A stretch of DNA of 64,000 nt, from assembly GCA_016713505.1 (NCBI GenBank), contig JADJPA010000001.1, positions 1,798,001-1,862,000 on the forward strand, read 5' to 3'. Position numbers and translations under genes: made by a program. Shown one piece after another: positions 43,347 through 53,661 of this stretch. Under the pieces are notes generated by a model that was not told where the DNA came from, did not search any database, and saw only the letters and a list, made by a program, of their open reading frames with translations. Source of the DNA: Candidatus Competibacteraceae bacterium. Lineage in GTDB: Bacteria > Pseudomonadota > Gammaproteobacteria > Competibacterales > Competibacteraceae. How positions within the stretch are numbered: the stretch's first letter is position 1; every line of letters begins with the position of its first letter.

Positions 43347-44603
43347 ATGTTTGGCAACGACATGAAAATCCAAGGTTTTGACGACGAACTTTTCGCCGCC
43401 ATCGAAGCCGAGAAACAGCGGCAAGAAGATCACATCGAACTGATCGCTTCCGAAAATTACGCGAGCCCGCGGGTGCTGGAAGCGCAAGGCTCGGCGCTCA
43501 CCAACAAATACGCCGAAGGCTACCCCGGCAAGCGTTACTACGGCGGCTGCGAGCATGTCGATGTCGCCGAGCAGTTGGCCATCGACCGCGCCAAGCAGTT
43601 GTTCGGGGCTGATTACGCCAACGTCCAGCCGCATTCCGGCTCGCAGGCCAACGGCGCGGTCTACATGGCCCTGCTCCAGCCGCACGAAACCGTGCTCGGC
43701 ATGAGCCTGGCCCACGGCGGCCATCTGACCCACGGCGCCAAGGTCAATTTCTCCGGCAAGACCTACAACGCGGTGCAGTACGGCATCAAGCCCGACACCG
43801 GCGAAGTCGACTACGAGGAAGTCGAAGCGCTGGCGCTGGAGCACCGGCCTAAGATGATCGTCGCCGGATTTTCGGCCTATTCGCTGATTCTCGACTGGGC
43901 GCGCTTCCGCGCCATCGCCGATAAGGTTGGGGCTTATTTCTTCGTCGATATGGCGCATGTGGCGGGCCTGGTCGCGGCGGGTCTCTATCCCAACCCGGTG
44001 CCGATCGCCGATGTGGTGACTACCACCACCCACAAGACCTTGCGCGGGCCGCGCGGCGGTTTGATTCTGGCGCGGTCCAACCCCGATCTGGAGAAGAAGT
44101 TTAATTCGATGGTCTTTCCCGGTATCCAAGGCGGCCCGCTGATGCACGTGATCGCCGCCAAGGCGGTGGCCTTGAAGGAGGCCCTGCAACCGGAGTTCAA
44201 GACCTACCAGCAGCAGGTGATCAAGAACGCCAAGGCGATGGCGGCGGTGTTCCAAAAACGCGGCTACCAGGTGGTTTCCAACGGTACCGAGGATCATTTG
44301 TTCCTGCTCAGTCTCATCGACAAGGGCCTGACCGGTAAGGCCGCCGACGCGGCGCTGGGGTCAGCGGGCATCACCGTCAACAAGAACTCGGTGCCCAACG
44401 ACCCGCAATCGCCGTTCGTGACCAGCGGCATCCGCATCGGCACCCCGGCCGCGACCACCCGCGGCTTCAAGGAAGCCGAGGTGGAGTCTGTCGCCAATTG
44501 GATCTGCGACATCCTCGATGACATCAAGAACCCAGAGGTGATCGCGCGGGTCAAGGCGCAAACCGCCGAGCTGTGCGCCCGTTTCCCGGTCTACGGAACG
44601 TAA
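43347..44603 (+). CDS. glyA: Serine hydroxymethyltransferase
   Basis: A 418-residue PLP enzyme that condenses glycine with methylene-tetrahydrofolate to serine, or the reverse. Signature blocks are HIELIASENYASP, NKYAEGYPGKRYYGGC, NVQPHSGSQAN, FVDMAHVAGLVAAG and the PLP lysine in VVTTTTHKTLRGPRGG. GAGAGGA upstream of the ATG fits translation. In this operon it would convert the methylene-folate and a second glycine made available by the cleavage system into serine, which SdaA then deaminates. Confidence 0.97.
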   Translation: MFGNDMKIQGFDDELFAAIEAEKQRQEDHIELIASENYASPRVLEAQGSALTNKYAEGYPGKRYYGGCEHVDVAEQLAIDRAKQLFGADYANVQPHSGSQANGAVYMALLQPHETVLGMSLAHGGHLTHGAKVNFSGKTYNAVQYGIKPDTGEVDYEEVEALALEHRPKMIVAGFSAYSLILDWARFRAIADKVGAYFFVDMAHVAGLVAAGLYPNPVPIADVVTTTTHKTLRGPRGGLILARSNPDLEKKFNSMVFPGIQGGPLMHVIAAKAVALKEALQPEFKTYQQQVIKNAKAMAAVFQKRGYQVVSNGTEDHLFLLSLIDKGLTGKAADAALGSAGITVNKNSVPNDPQSPFVTSGIRIGTPAATTRGFKEAEVESVANWICDILDDIKNPEVIARVKAQTAELCARFPVYGT

Positions 44604-44657
44604 CGGACGCAGGTTCTACCGGCGCGGTGCTTTCAGGCCCCGGACCTAATACGTCCG
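44604..44657 (+). ncRNA. Possible structured RNA element directly after glyA
   Basis: CGGACG (44604-44609) pairs perfectly with CGTCCG (44652-44657), and inside it AGGT pairs with ACCT and CCGG with CCGG. The start lies on the base after the glyA stop. An A-run, not a T-run, follows, so it is not an intrinsic terminator on this strand. I cannot match it to a known class. Confidence 0.25.
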
Positions 44658-44685
44658 ACAAAAAAACAGAACGAATCATATTGGC

Positions 44686-44768
44686 GCCCTCGGGCCGTGG
44701 GTAGCCGATATGAAAACGGGAGCTAACTCCGTTAGATTCCCATGCCCCGCCACCACCAGGCCGAGGGC
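44686..44768 (+). ncRNA. Possible structured leader RNA before the truncated permease
   Basis: GCCCTCGG (44686-44693) pairs perfectly with CCGAGGGC (44761-44768), enclosing a smaller hairpin ACGG(G)AG-CTAA-CTCCGT at 44716-44732. The closing stem ends about 35 bases before the permease ATG, a riboswitch-like position. It does not match the glycine riboswitch consensus as I know it. No terminator hairpin follows. Confidence 0.3.
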
Positions 44769-44802
44769 TTTCGCTCATTTCGCCAAAGAGGAAACAGCCG
44801 CC

Positions 44803-45237
44803 ATGACCACCGTCACGGAACTGTTGGACGAAGAACAGCAACACGAGAAAAAGGAGCTGCGCCGCGGGCTGGAAAACCGCCACATTCAGTTGATCGCACT
44901 CGGTGGCGCCATCGGCGTCGGCTTGTTTCTCGGTTCGGCCAGGGCGATTTCAAAAGCGGGGCCGGCTCTGGTGGTGACCTATGCCCTCGCTGGCCTGGCC
45001 GTTTTTTTCATCATGCGCGCTTTGGGAGAGCTGTTGCTTCACCGACCGGTCGCCGGCTCTTTCGCCGTCTACGCGGAGGAATACGTCAGTCCGTGGGCGG
45101 GATTCGTGACCGGCTGGACCTACTGGTTCACTTGGGTGGCGACCGGCATGGCGGAACTCACCGCCATCGGCGTCTATTTTCACTACTGGTTCCCCGACAT
45201 TCCCCAATGGGTTCCCGCGCTGGTCGCCCTGGGGTGA
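44803..45237 (+). pseudogene. Truncated CycA-like amino-acid permease
   Basis: The 144-residue product matches only the first third of an APC-family permease of the D-serine/D-alanine/glycine type. ENRHIQLIALGGAIGVGLFL, the MRALGEL segment, and GPW-like PWAGFVTGWTYWFTWVATGM are clear. It stops at WVPALVALG, where the family continues for about 300 more residues and eight helices. The next gene, sdaA, begins 53 bp later, so the 3' part has been deleted rather than frameshifted. A transporter of this length is not expected to work. Its presence suggests that glycine/alanine/serine uptake was once encoded in this operon. Confidence 0.75.
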
Positions 45238-45289
45238 AATCTCCCGATCAGGAAGCAATTCGGGCTTAACGAGCACTGCGGAGGCTCCC

Positions 45290-46669
<1,380 letters not shown>

Positions 46670-46710
46670 CGCACCGCGAACCCGAACTCTCCACTACTTG
46701 GAACCCTGCC

Positions 46711-47832
46711 ATGAGCACGAACGAAACCCTTTCCCGCACGCCGCTGTACGACCTGCACGTCGAACTCGGCGCCAAGATCGTTCCTTTCGCCGGTTACGAA
46801 ATGCCGGTGCAATACCCCTCTGGGATCATCAAGGAACACAATCACACCCGCAATCAGGCCGGTCTGTTCGACGTCTCCCACATGGGCCAAGTCCGTCTAT
46901 CCGGCGCAAACGCAGCGGCGGCGCTGGAGACGTTGGTTCCCGTCGACATCATCGAACTCCCGGCCGGCAACCAGCGCTATGCCCTGTTCACCAACGAGCA
47001 AGGCGGCATTCTGGACGATCTCATGGTCGCCAACAGCGGCGATTCGCTGTTCGTGGTGGTCAACGCCGCCTGCAAAAAGCAGGACATCGCCCACATGAAG
47101 GCGCATTTGTCCGACCGCTGCAACGTAGAGGAGCTGGCCGACCGCGCGCTGCTGGCCATTCAGGGTCCGGCGGCGGGCGCGGTGATGGCGCGGCTCGCGC
47201 CGGACACCGCCAAGATGATTTTCATGGATCACGGTCAAGTCAAGCTGGTCGGTGTCCCGTGTTACATCAGCCGTTCCGGCTACACCGGCGAAGATGGCTT
47301 CGAGATTTCCGTACCCGCCGACAAGGCGATGGAGCTGGCCCGCCTGCTGTTGGCGCAACCGGAAGTCGCCCCGATTGGGCTGGGCGCGCGGGACTCGCTG
47401 CGGCTGGAAGCCGGGCTGTGCCTGTACGGCCACGATATCGACACCACCACCACCCCGGTCGAAGGCAGCCTGCTGTGGGCGCTGTCCAAGCCGCGCCGCC
47501 GCGACGGCACCCGGCCCGGCGGCTATCCCGGCGCCGATGTCATTCTGGGTCAGATCGCCGGCGGCGTCGCGCGCAAGCGCGTCGGCCTGTTGCCCAAGGG
47601 CAAAATGCCAGTCCGGGATGGCGCTGAATTAGTGGACGGTAGCGGCCGTAAGGTCGGCCTAGTCACCAGCGGCGGCTTCGGTCCGACCTTGGGCGGCCCG
47701 CTCGCGATGGGCTATGTCGAAACCTCGCTGGCGAAGATCGGCACCGCGCTCAACGCCGTGGTGCGCGACAAACCGGTGCCGGTCGAAGTCGCCAAAACAC
47801 CGTTCGTCCCGCAGCGTTACCACCGGGGTTGA
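46711..47832 (+). CDS. gcvT: Glycine cleavage system T protein (aminomethyltransferase)
   Basis: A 373-residue T protein that transfers the methylene group from aminomethyl-GcvH to tetrahydrofolate, releasing ammonia. Family blocks are RTPLYDLHVELGAKIVPFAGYEMPVQY, GLFDVSHMGQV, the folate region GGILDDLMV, SRSGYTGEDGFEI and LGARDSLRLEAGLCLYGHD. The ATG at 46711 gives the standard start; an upstream in-frame TTG overlapping sdaA is not needed. It is the last of the cleavage genes, with lpd elsewhere in the genome. Confidence 0.96.
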   Translation: MSTNETLSRTPLYDLHVELGAKIVPFAGYEMPVQYPSGIIKEHNHTRNQAGLFDVSHMGQVRLSGANAAAALETLVPVDIIELPAGNQRYALFTNEQGGILDDLMVANSGDSLFVVVNAACKKQDIAHMKAHLSDRCNVEELADRALLAIQGPAAGAVMARLAPDTAKMIFMDHGQVKLVGVPCYISRSGYTGEDGFEISVPADKAMELARLLLAQPEVAPIGLGARDSLRLEAGLCLYGHDIDTTTTPVEGSLLWALSKPRRRDGTRPGGYPGADVILGQIAGGVARKRVGLLPKGKMPVRDGAELVDGSGRKVGLVTSGGFGPTLGGPLAMGYVETSLAKIGTALNAVVRDKPVPVEVAKTPFVPQRYHRG

Positions 47833-47914
47833 TGGATAAGACCTTCATGTTACACCGACGCTCGGGCGGCCGGCCCAGGTCTTGGGGTCGGTCGCCGATG
47901 AGGATGTTACCGCC

Positions 47915-48784
47915 ATGCCCGCCGCTCCCAGCAGCACATTCATTCTGACGCTGGATTGCCCGAGCGCGCCGGGACAGATTGCCGCTGTCTCGGCCTGTTT
48001 GGACGGTCTGGGTTGTTACATCGAAGAGCTGGCCGTGTTCGACGACGAGACCAGCAACCGCTTTTTCGTGCGCTGCGTCTATCACAGCCCCGCTGACCCG
48101 TCCGCGTCGCTGGCGCGAATGCGGCAGGAATTTGCGCCGGTCGCCGGCCGCTTCGCGATGCGCTGGGCGATCCATGCGGTCGCCGCGCGCCCGCGCGTGC
48201 TGCTCATGGTTTCCAAATTCGACCATTGCCTGAACGATCTGTTATATCGCTGGCACATTGGCGAACTGAAGATGGAGGTCACGGCCATCGTGTCGAACCA
48301 TCCCGATCTGAAGCCCATCGCCGACGCTCACCGCCTGCCCTATCACCATCTGCCGGTGACCCCGGACACCAAGGCCGCCCAAGAGCAACAGCTGCTGGAG
48401 ATCGTGTCCCGCACCGCAACCGAATTGGTGGTTCTCGCGCGGTACATGCAGGTGCTTTCGGCCGAGCTGTGCGAGCAACTGGCCGGTCGCGCCATCAACA
48501 TTCACCATTCCTTCCTGCCCGGTTTCAAAGGCGCCAAACCCTACCATCAAGCCCACGAGCGCGGCGTCAAGCTGATCGGAGCCACCGCCCATTTCGTGAC
48601 CTCGGACTTGGACGAAGGCCCGATCATCGAGCAAGTGGTCGAGCGGGTCGATCATGCCTGCCGCCCCGAGCAACTGGCGGCCACCGGTCGGGATATGGAG
48701 TGCGCGGCCTTGGCGCGAGCGGTCAAATACTACGTCGAGCGCCGGCTGTTCCTCAACGGAAGGAGAACGGTGGTATTCCGCTGA
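47915..48784 (+). CDS. purU: Formyltetrahydrofolate deformylase
   Basis: A 289-residue PurU, which hydrolyses 10-formyl-tetrahydrofolate to formate and free tetrahydrofolate. An N-terminal ACT domain (about 7-80, LTLDCPSAPGQIAAVSACL) is the known glycine/methionine-sensing part. The formyltransferase domain has MVSKFDHCLNDLLYRW, VSNHPDL and the catalytic INIHHSFLPGFKGAKPYHQA with DEGPIIEQ. ATG 47915 follows GAGGATG. In a glycine-degrading operon it prevents folate from being trapped as one-carbon adducts, as known for PurU mutants. Confidence 0.94.
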   Translation: MPAAPSSTFILTLDCPSAPGQIAAVSACLDGLGCYIEELAVFDDETSNRFFVRCVYHSPADPSASLARMRQEFAPVAGRFAMRWAIHAVAARPRVLLMVSKFDHCLNDLLYRWHIGELKMEVTAIVSNHPDLKPIADAHRLPYHHLPVTPDTKAAQEQQLLEIVSRTATELVVLARYMQVLSAELCEQLAGRAINIHHSFLPGFKGAKPYHQAHERGVKLIGATAHFVTSDLDEGPIIEQVVERVDHACRPEQLAATGRDMECAALARAVKYYVERRLFLNGRRTVVFR

Positions 48785-48851
48785 ATCAAGCCCCGGCGCC
48801 GGCGGGGCCGTTCGGGTTGATCGTTCATAATATGAATAAGGAGAATAGCTT

Positions 48852-50255
48852 ATGTCGAATAACGCCGCGCTAAATTCCGAAGGGTACCGGTGTCCGGGCA
48901 GTGTTCTCTTGGGCATGTGCATCGGCGTATCCTTGTATTGGCTGTTCGCCATGTCGATGGGCGCACTGCTGCCGAGCATCGCCGCGACCATGGGCGTGCC
49001 GTCCACCGATCCAAACCTGGGTTTGGCCTCCAGCATGGCGGGGTTGGTGGCGGGCATCTGCATCGTACCGGCGGGTGGGCTGGCGGATCGTTACGGGCGC
49101 GTGCTGCTGACGCGCATCGGCTTGGGCATCGGACTGATCGGCATGTTGCTGGCCGGCTTGGCTCCCAACATGCCGATGCTGATTGCGGGCCGATTTTTTC
49201 AGGGCCTCGCCTCGTCCATCATCATGCCCGCCACCCTGGCGCTGGTCAGGGTTTACTACAACGACGCCGACCGCCCACGCGCCATCAGCCTCTGGTCGAT
49301 GTCGACCTTCGGCGCGGCCAGCGTCTCCAGCCTGTTCGGCGGGCTGGTCGCCACCTATATCGGCTGGCGCTGGGCTTTCCTGCTGGCCGTGCCCTGTATC
49401 TTCATCGCCTTTTGGCTGCTGCGCGGGGCGCCGGAACGGAAAGCGGCCAGCAACCCGAACGAGCGGTTCGATACCCTGGGCTTCGCGGCGCTGATCGTCG
49501 GCTTCCTGGCCCTCAATCTATTCATTTCCAAAGGTAATGCTTGGGGATGGGCCAATCCGACCACCATCGGTGCGCTCGCCCTCTTTATAGCAGCGATGGC
49601 GGTGTTCGTTCCCAACGAGCTGCGGCATCAATCGCCCATCGCGGATCTGCGCATGTTCAAGAGCAAGATCTTCACCGGTGCGGTGGTGGCCAACCTGTTC
49701 ATCAACTCGCTGATCGGCATTCTGTTCGTGATTCAAACCTACCTTCAAAAAGGGCGCGGTCTGACGCCGATGGAAGCGGCGCTGCTGACCTTGGGTTACG
49801 CCGTGACCGTGGTCACCATGATCCGGGTGGGCGAAAAGATCAGCCTGCGCACCGGGCCGCGCCTGCCGATGGTGTTGGGGGCGCTCTGCTTCTTGGTCAT
49901 GGTGCTCCTGCTGTCCATGACCTCCATCACCGACAATACGCTCTACTTCATCTTGGTCTTCGCCGGCTTGGCCGCCCAAGGCGTCGGCCTCGGCATGTTC
50001 GCCACGCCGGCGACCGGCGCGGCGATCAACACGGCGCCTCCGGACAAGGCCGGTGTGGCCGGCGGCATCTTCAAGATGGCCAGTTCGATCGGCGGCGCGT
50101 TCGGCATCGCTATCCATCTGGCCATCTACGGAGCCGTGGCGGCGAGCACGCAAGGCAACTTGCACGCGGCCGCCATGTACAGCATCGGCTCCGGCGTCGT
50201 CGCAACGCTGCTGGCGGCCCTGGTCGCTTTTGTGTTGATCCCCGCCAAGAAATAG
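48852..50255 (+). CDS. MFS transporter, DHA2/EmrB-like
   Basis: A 467-residue major facilitator with about 12-14 helices. The motif GGLADRYGRVLLTRIGLG (motif A, loop 2-3) lies near residue 75, and GRFFQGLASSIIMPATLAL follows. These suit the DHA2 drug/H+ antiporter group, which also includes solute exporters and importers. AAGGAG precedes the ATG. It is the last gene of the glycine operon and is followed by a strong terminator, so it may move a substrate or product of the pathway, for example an acylglycine. Substrate is unknown. Confidence 0.8.
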   Translation: MSNNAALNSEGYRCPGSVLLGMCIGVSLYWLFAMSMGALLPSIAATMGVPSTDPNLGLASSMAGLVAGICIVPAGGLADRYGRVLLTRIGLGIGLIGMLLAGLAPNMPMLIAGRFFQGLASSIIMPATLALVRVYYNDADRPRAISLWSMSTFGAASVSSLFGGLVATYIGWRWAFLLAVPCIFIAFWLLRGAPERKAASNPNERFDTLGFAALIVGFLALNLFISKGNAWGWANPTTIGALALFIAAMAVFVPNELRHQSPIADLRMFKSKIFTGAVVANLFINSLIGILFVIQTYLQKGRGLTPMEAALLTLGYAVTVVTMIRVGEKISLRTGPRLPMVLGALCFLVMVLLLSMTSITDNTLYFILVFAGLAAQGVGLGMFATPATGAAINTAPPDKAGVAGGIFKMASSIGGAFGIAIHLAIYGAVAASTQGNLHAAAMYSIGSGVVATLLAALVAFVLIPAKK

Positions 50256-50296
50256 GCCATCCGCATTTTGTATTTCCGTCTTGACAGAACGCTCAG

Positions 50297-50331
50297 CGCC
50301 TCCCCAATCTTCGCGGAGAGGCGTTTTTTTT
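50297..50331 (+). terminator. Intrinsic terminator of the glycine operon
   Basis: CGCCTC (50297-50302) pairs with GAGGCG (50318-50323), followed by eight T residues at 50324-50331. It lies 41 bp after the MFS stop and ahead of the convergent ybbP-like gene. It is the clearest rho-independent terminator I saw in the window. Confidence 0.85.
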
Positions 50332-50341
50332 GATCCGGCGC

Positions 50342-52879
50342 TTACAATTCCCGCAGCGCCCGCCACGGCGGCTGGCTCAGCGCCGAGCGCGCCCCGAACA
50401 AACCCGCCAAACCCACGCCCAGCACGCCGGCGACCGCGCCCAACAGCCAGACCCACGGATTCCAGCGATAGGGAAAGTCGAAGACCTGCACGGCGAGCAC
50501 GAAGCTCAACACGGTCGCGGCGGCGGCGGCCAACACCCCAGCCAACAGTCCCAGCGTCGCAAACTCCGCCAGCAGGCTCTCCCGCACCACCGCCTGACGC
50601 GCGCCCAAGGTGCGCAGCACGGCGCTCTCGAACCGCCGCTCGTCCTGGGTGGCTTGAATCGCTGCGTACAACACCACCAAGCCCGCCGCCAGGGTAAACA
50701 AAAATATGTATTCGACAGCGGCGATCACCCGATCCATGATCTCGCGGACCTTACCCATCAGGGCGTCCACGTCGATCACCGTCACCGAAGGATAGCGGCG
50801 GACCAACTCCGCCAGCAGCGGTTTCTGGTCCTTAGGCAAATGAAAGCTGGTGATCCAGGTCGCCGGATAGGCATCCAGCACGCCGGGCGGGAACAGCACG
50901 AAGAAATTCACCCGGAACGAATCCCACTCGACGCGGCGCAGGCTCCCCACTTTGGCGTCCAAACTCTGTCCGGCCACTTGAAATCGCAAGGTGTCCCCCA
51001 GCGTGATGCCCAGAGTCTGCGCCAAACCCTGCTCCACCGAGGCAAGGCCCTGACCGTGCTCCGCGCCAGTCCACCAGCGACCGGCCATGATGCGGTTATC
51101 CGCCTGCAAGCGTTCGGCCCAGGACAGATTGAATTCCCGTTCCACCAACCCCTTGGCGCGCGGGTTGTCGTAATCGTCCGGCCCCACCGCGCGACCGTTG
51201 ATGGCGTTCAGGCGACCGCGCACCATCGGAAACAGCTCAACGCCATTCAAACCGTGTTCGTGCAGAAAATCCCCGACCGCCGCGACCTCGCCGGGCTGAA
51301 TGTTGACCAAAAAATGATTGGGCGCATCGGCCGGCAAGCTGGAGCGCCAACTGGCCAGCAAATCGGTGCGCACCAGGGTCAGCACCAACAACGCCATCAA
51401 GCCCAAACCCAGCGCCACCACCTGCGCTGCGCTGCCGGGACCGCGCCGGGCGATGTTGGCCAAGCCGAACCGCCACGCCACCCCGACCCGACCGCGCAAC
51501 AGAGTCAGCGCCTTCACCAAGCCCCAAGCCGCCAGCGACAGCACGATGACCGTTCCCGCCACCCCGGCGCAGACATATAACGCCAGCCGCCATTCACCCG
51601 CCTGCCAGACCAGCAACGCGGCGCTCGCCAGCACGGCGGGACCGTACAACGCCAGCAAGCGCGGATCGACCGGGCCGAGATCGCGCCGCAGCACCCGCAG
51701 CGGCGGCACCTCCCGCAGCCGCAGCAACGGCGGCAAGCCGAACCCGAGCAAGGTCACAAAGCCCGTCAGCAAGGCCGGCAGCAGCGGCCGCCAAGAAGGG
51801 GGCGGCAATTCGGTCCGGCTGATCAGTTGGCCGAGCACCCCGCTCAGCCCATATTGCGCGATATAGCCGACCACCAAACCCGCTGCGCCGGCCGCCGCCG
51901 CCAACAGCAGCAATTCGAGCACGAACAGCCGAGTGACTAAAGGCTGGGTCGCGCCGACGCAACGCAGAATGGCGACGCTATCCCAATGGCGGGCGGCGAA
52001 GCGCCGGGCGGCGATAGCCACGCCGACTCCGGCCAAAATGACGCTGACCAACGCCGCCAGATTCAGAAAGCGTTGCGCCCGTTCCAAGGCGACCCGCAAC
52101 TCAGCGCGGGCATCTCGCACGCCTTGCAGTTTCTCGCCCGTTTTCAATACGGGATCAGCCCAGCTTCTAAAAGCCTGCAAGGCCGCCGGCGCCCCGGCCA
52201 GCAACAGCCGGTATTCAACCCGACTGCCGCGCTGAATCAAGCCGGTCGAGGGGATATCGGCCAGATTCATCAGCAAGCGCGGGGCGAGGCTGAACAGATC
52301 GCCGGCCCGATCCGGCTCGTAGGCCAGCACCTGTCCGATCCGAAAGCGGCGGGAGCCGAGGTTGACCGAGCCGCCGACCTGCAAGCCGAGGGTTTGCAAC
52401 AAACGCTCATCCAGCCAAACCTGACCGGGTTCGGGAATAGTCGTCACGGTGCGGGCGAGCCCGAACGGCTGGTCGCTGACTTGTAACGCGCCGCGCAGCG
52501 GATAGCCGGGGCCGACCGCCTTGACCTCGGCCAACTGGGTGAGATCGCCAGAAACGACCACGCTGCGGAAATTGAGAATGTCGGCAACCGACAAGCCCCG
52601 CTGGCGCGCCGTTTCCGCCAGCGTCGGCTGCAAGGGGTTCGAGGACGATACCGCAAGATCGGCGCCCAGCAGTTCGCTGGCTTTGTGCTCCATCGCTTGC
52701 CGGATGCGGTCGGCGAAGAAACCGACGGCGGCAACGCTAGCCACCGCGATCAACAGCGCGGCCGCCAGCACCCGCAATTCACCCGCCCGCCAGTCGCGGC
52801 GCAGCGCCCGCAAAGCCATTCGCAGCAGCGTCGGCCATTGCGGAGACGCTGTGGCGGCCAAATTCCTTTCGGTAACCAT
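50342..52879 (-). CDS. FtsX-family ABC transporter permease, YbbP-like
   Basis: An 845-residue permease with the large MacB/FtsX arrangement. An N-terminal helix (about 33-55) is followed by a long periplasmic domain, three helices (about 270-400), a middle helix group near 420-490, a second extracytoplasmic domain, and three C-terminal helices ending RSALSQPPWRALREL. It starts four bases from the stop of the YbbA-like ATPase gene, which is its partner. The ybbAP pair is conserved beside tesA in gammaproteobacteria. Export of lipids or hydrophobic compounds is the usual suggestion. Confidence 0.88.
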   Translation of the reverse strand: MVTERNLAATASPQWPTLLRMALRALRRDWRAGELRVLAAALLIAVASVAAVGFFADRIRQAMEHKASELLGADLAVSSSNPLQPTLAETARQRGLSVADILNFRSVVVSGDLTQLAEVKAVGPGYPLRGALQVSDQPFGLARTVTTIPEPGQVWLDERLLQTLGLQVGGSVNLGSRRFRIGQVLAYEPDRAGDLFSLAPRLLMNLADIPSTGLIQRGSRVEYRLLLAGAPAALQAFRSWADPVLKTGEKLQGVRDARAELRVALERAQRFLNLAALVSVILAGVGVAIAARRFAARHWDSVAILRCVGATQPLVTRLFVLELLLLAAAAGAAGLVVGYIAQYGLSGVLGQLISRTELPPPSWRPLLPALLTGFVTLLGFGLPPLLRLREVPPLRVLRRDLGPVDPRLLALYGPAVLASAALLVWQAGEWRLALYVCAGVAGTVIVLSLAAWGLVKALTLLRGRVGVAWRFGLANIARRGPGSAAQVVALGLGLMALLVLTLVRTDLLASWRSSLPADAPNHFLVNIQPGEVAAVGDFLHEHGLNGVELFPMVRGRLNAINGRAVGPDDYDNPRAKGLVEREFNLSWAERLQADNRIMAGRWWTGAEHGQGLASVEQGLAQTLGITLGDTLRFQVAGQSLDAKVGSLRRVEWDSFRVNFFVLFPPGVLDAYPATWITSFHLPKDQKPLLAELVRRYPSVTVIDVDALMGKVREIMDRVIAAVEYIFLFTLAAGLVVLYAAIQATQDERRFESAVLRTLGARQAVVRESLLAEFATLGLLAGVLAAAAATVLSFVLAVQVFDFPYRWNPWVWLLGAVAGVLGVGLAGLFGARSALSQPPWRALREL

Positions 52880-52882
52880 GCG

Positions 52883-53647
52883 CTAGCGACCTCCCGCCTT
52901 ATGGCTTTCACCCCGCAGCCGCCCGTCGTCCAATTCCAGAATCCGGTCACAATAGGCCGCCAGTTCGGGGTCGTGCGTGACCAGGATCAAGGTCGCACCC
53001 TGTTCGCGGTTGAGCGAAAACAGCAGATCGATGATGCGCTGGCCGGTCTTTTGGTCGAGGTTGCCGGTCGGCTCATCGGCAAACAGCACGTCGGGATCGC
53101 CGGCGAAGGCGCGAGCGATGGCCACCCGCTGTTGCTCGCCGCCGGATAATTGCGTGGGATAATGGCGGGCGCGGGCCTTGAGTCCGACCCGATCCAGCAC
53201 ATCCAACGCCACTCGGCGGGCCTCGGTCTGGCCGGCCAACTCCAGTGGCAGCATCACATTTTCCAACGCGGTCAACCCGACCAGCAGCTGAAACGACTGA
53301 AACACGAAGCCGACCCGCCGCGCCCGCAACAGGGCGCGGCCGTCTTCATCCAGGCCACCGAGATCGACCCCGGCCAGCCACACCCGCCCGCCGCTGGGGG
53401 TATCCAGCCCCGCCAGCAAGCTGAGCAAGGTCGATTTGCCGGAGCCGGACGCTCCGACCACCGCCACGCTCTCACCGCGCTGAATCGTAAAGTGGATGTC
53501 ATCCAGGATGACCAGCGGGCCTTCCGGGCTGATGACTTGCTTGCGCAAGCTTTCGACCCGCACCATACAGTCCGTTTGATTGTCTGATTGCGGCGCGGCG
53601 GTTACGCTAACGCCGCTGCCCGCTGTTTGGTCACTATCCACCCGCAT
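52883..53647 (-). CDS. ABC transporter ATP-binding protein, YbbA-like
   Basis: A LolD/MacB-type ATPase. Walker A GASGSGKSTLLSLLAG, Q-loop FVFQSFQLL, signature LSGGEQQRVAIARAFAG and Walker B VLFADEPTGNLD are intact. Starting at 53647 gives 254 residues, with GGGAG 9 nt upstream. An internal ATG at 53566 gives 227 residues, nearer the family length, and would leave room for a promoter before the divergent tesA gene. The two genes otherwise start only 14 bp apart. It powers the YbbP-like permease. Confidence 0.9.
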   Translation of the reverse strand: MRVDSDQTAGSGVSVTAAPQSDNQTDCMVRVESLRKQVISPEGPLVILDDIHFTIQRGESVAVVGASGSGKSTLLSLLAGLDTPSGGRVWLAGVDLGGLDEDGRALLRARRVGFVFQSFQLLVGLTALENVMLPLELAGQTEARRVALDVLDRVGLKARARHYPTQLSGGEQQRVAIARAFAGDPDVLFADEPTGNLDQKTGQRIIDLLFSLNREQGATLILVTHDPELAAYCDRILELDDGRLRGESHKAGGR

Positions 53648-53661
53648 GGCTCCATTCTCCC

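Noticed and set aside
44604..44802. Glycine riboswitch in the glyA-permease spacer
   Set aside because: The tandem aptamer core expected for the glycine riboswitch is not visible. Only generic structure can be claimed.
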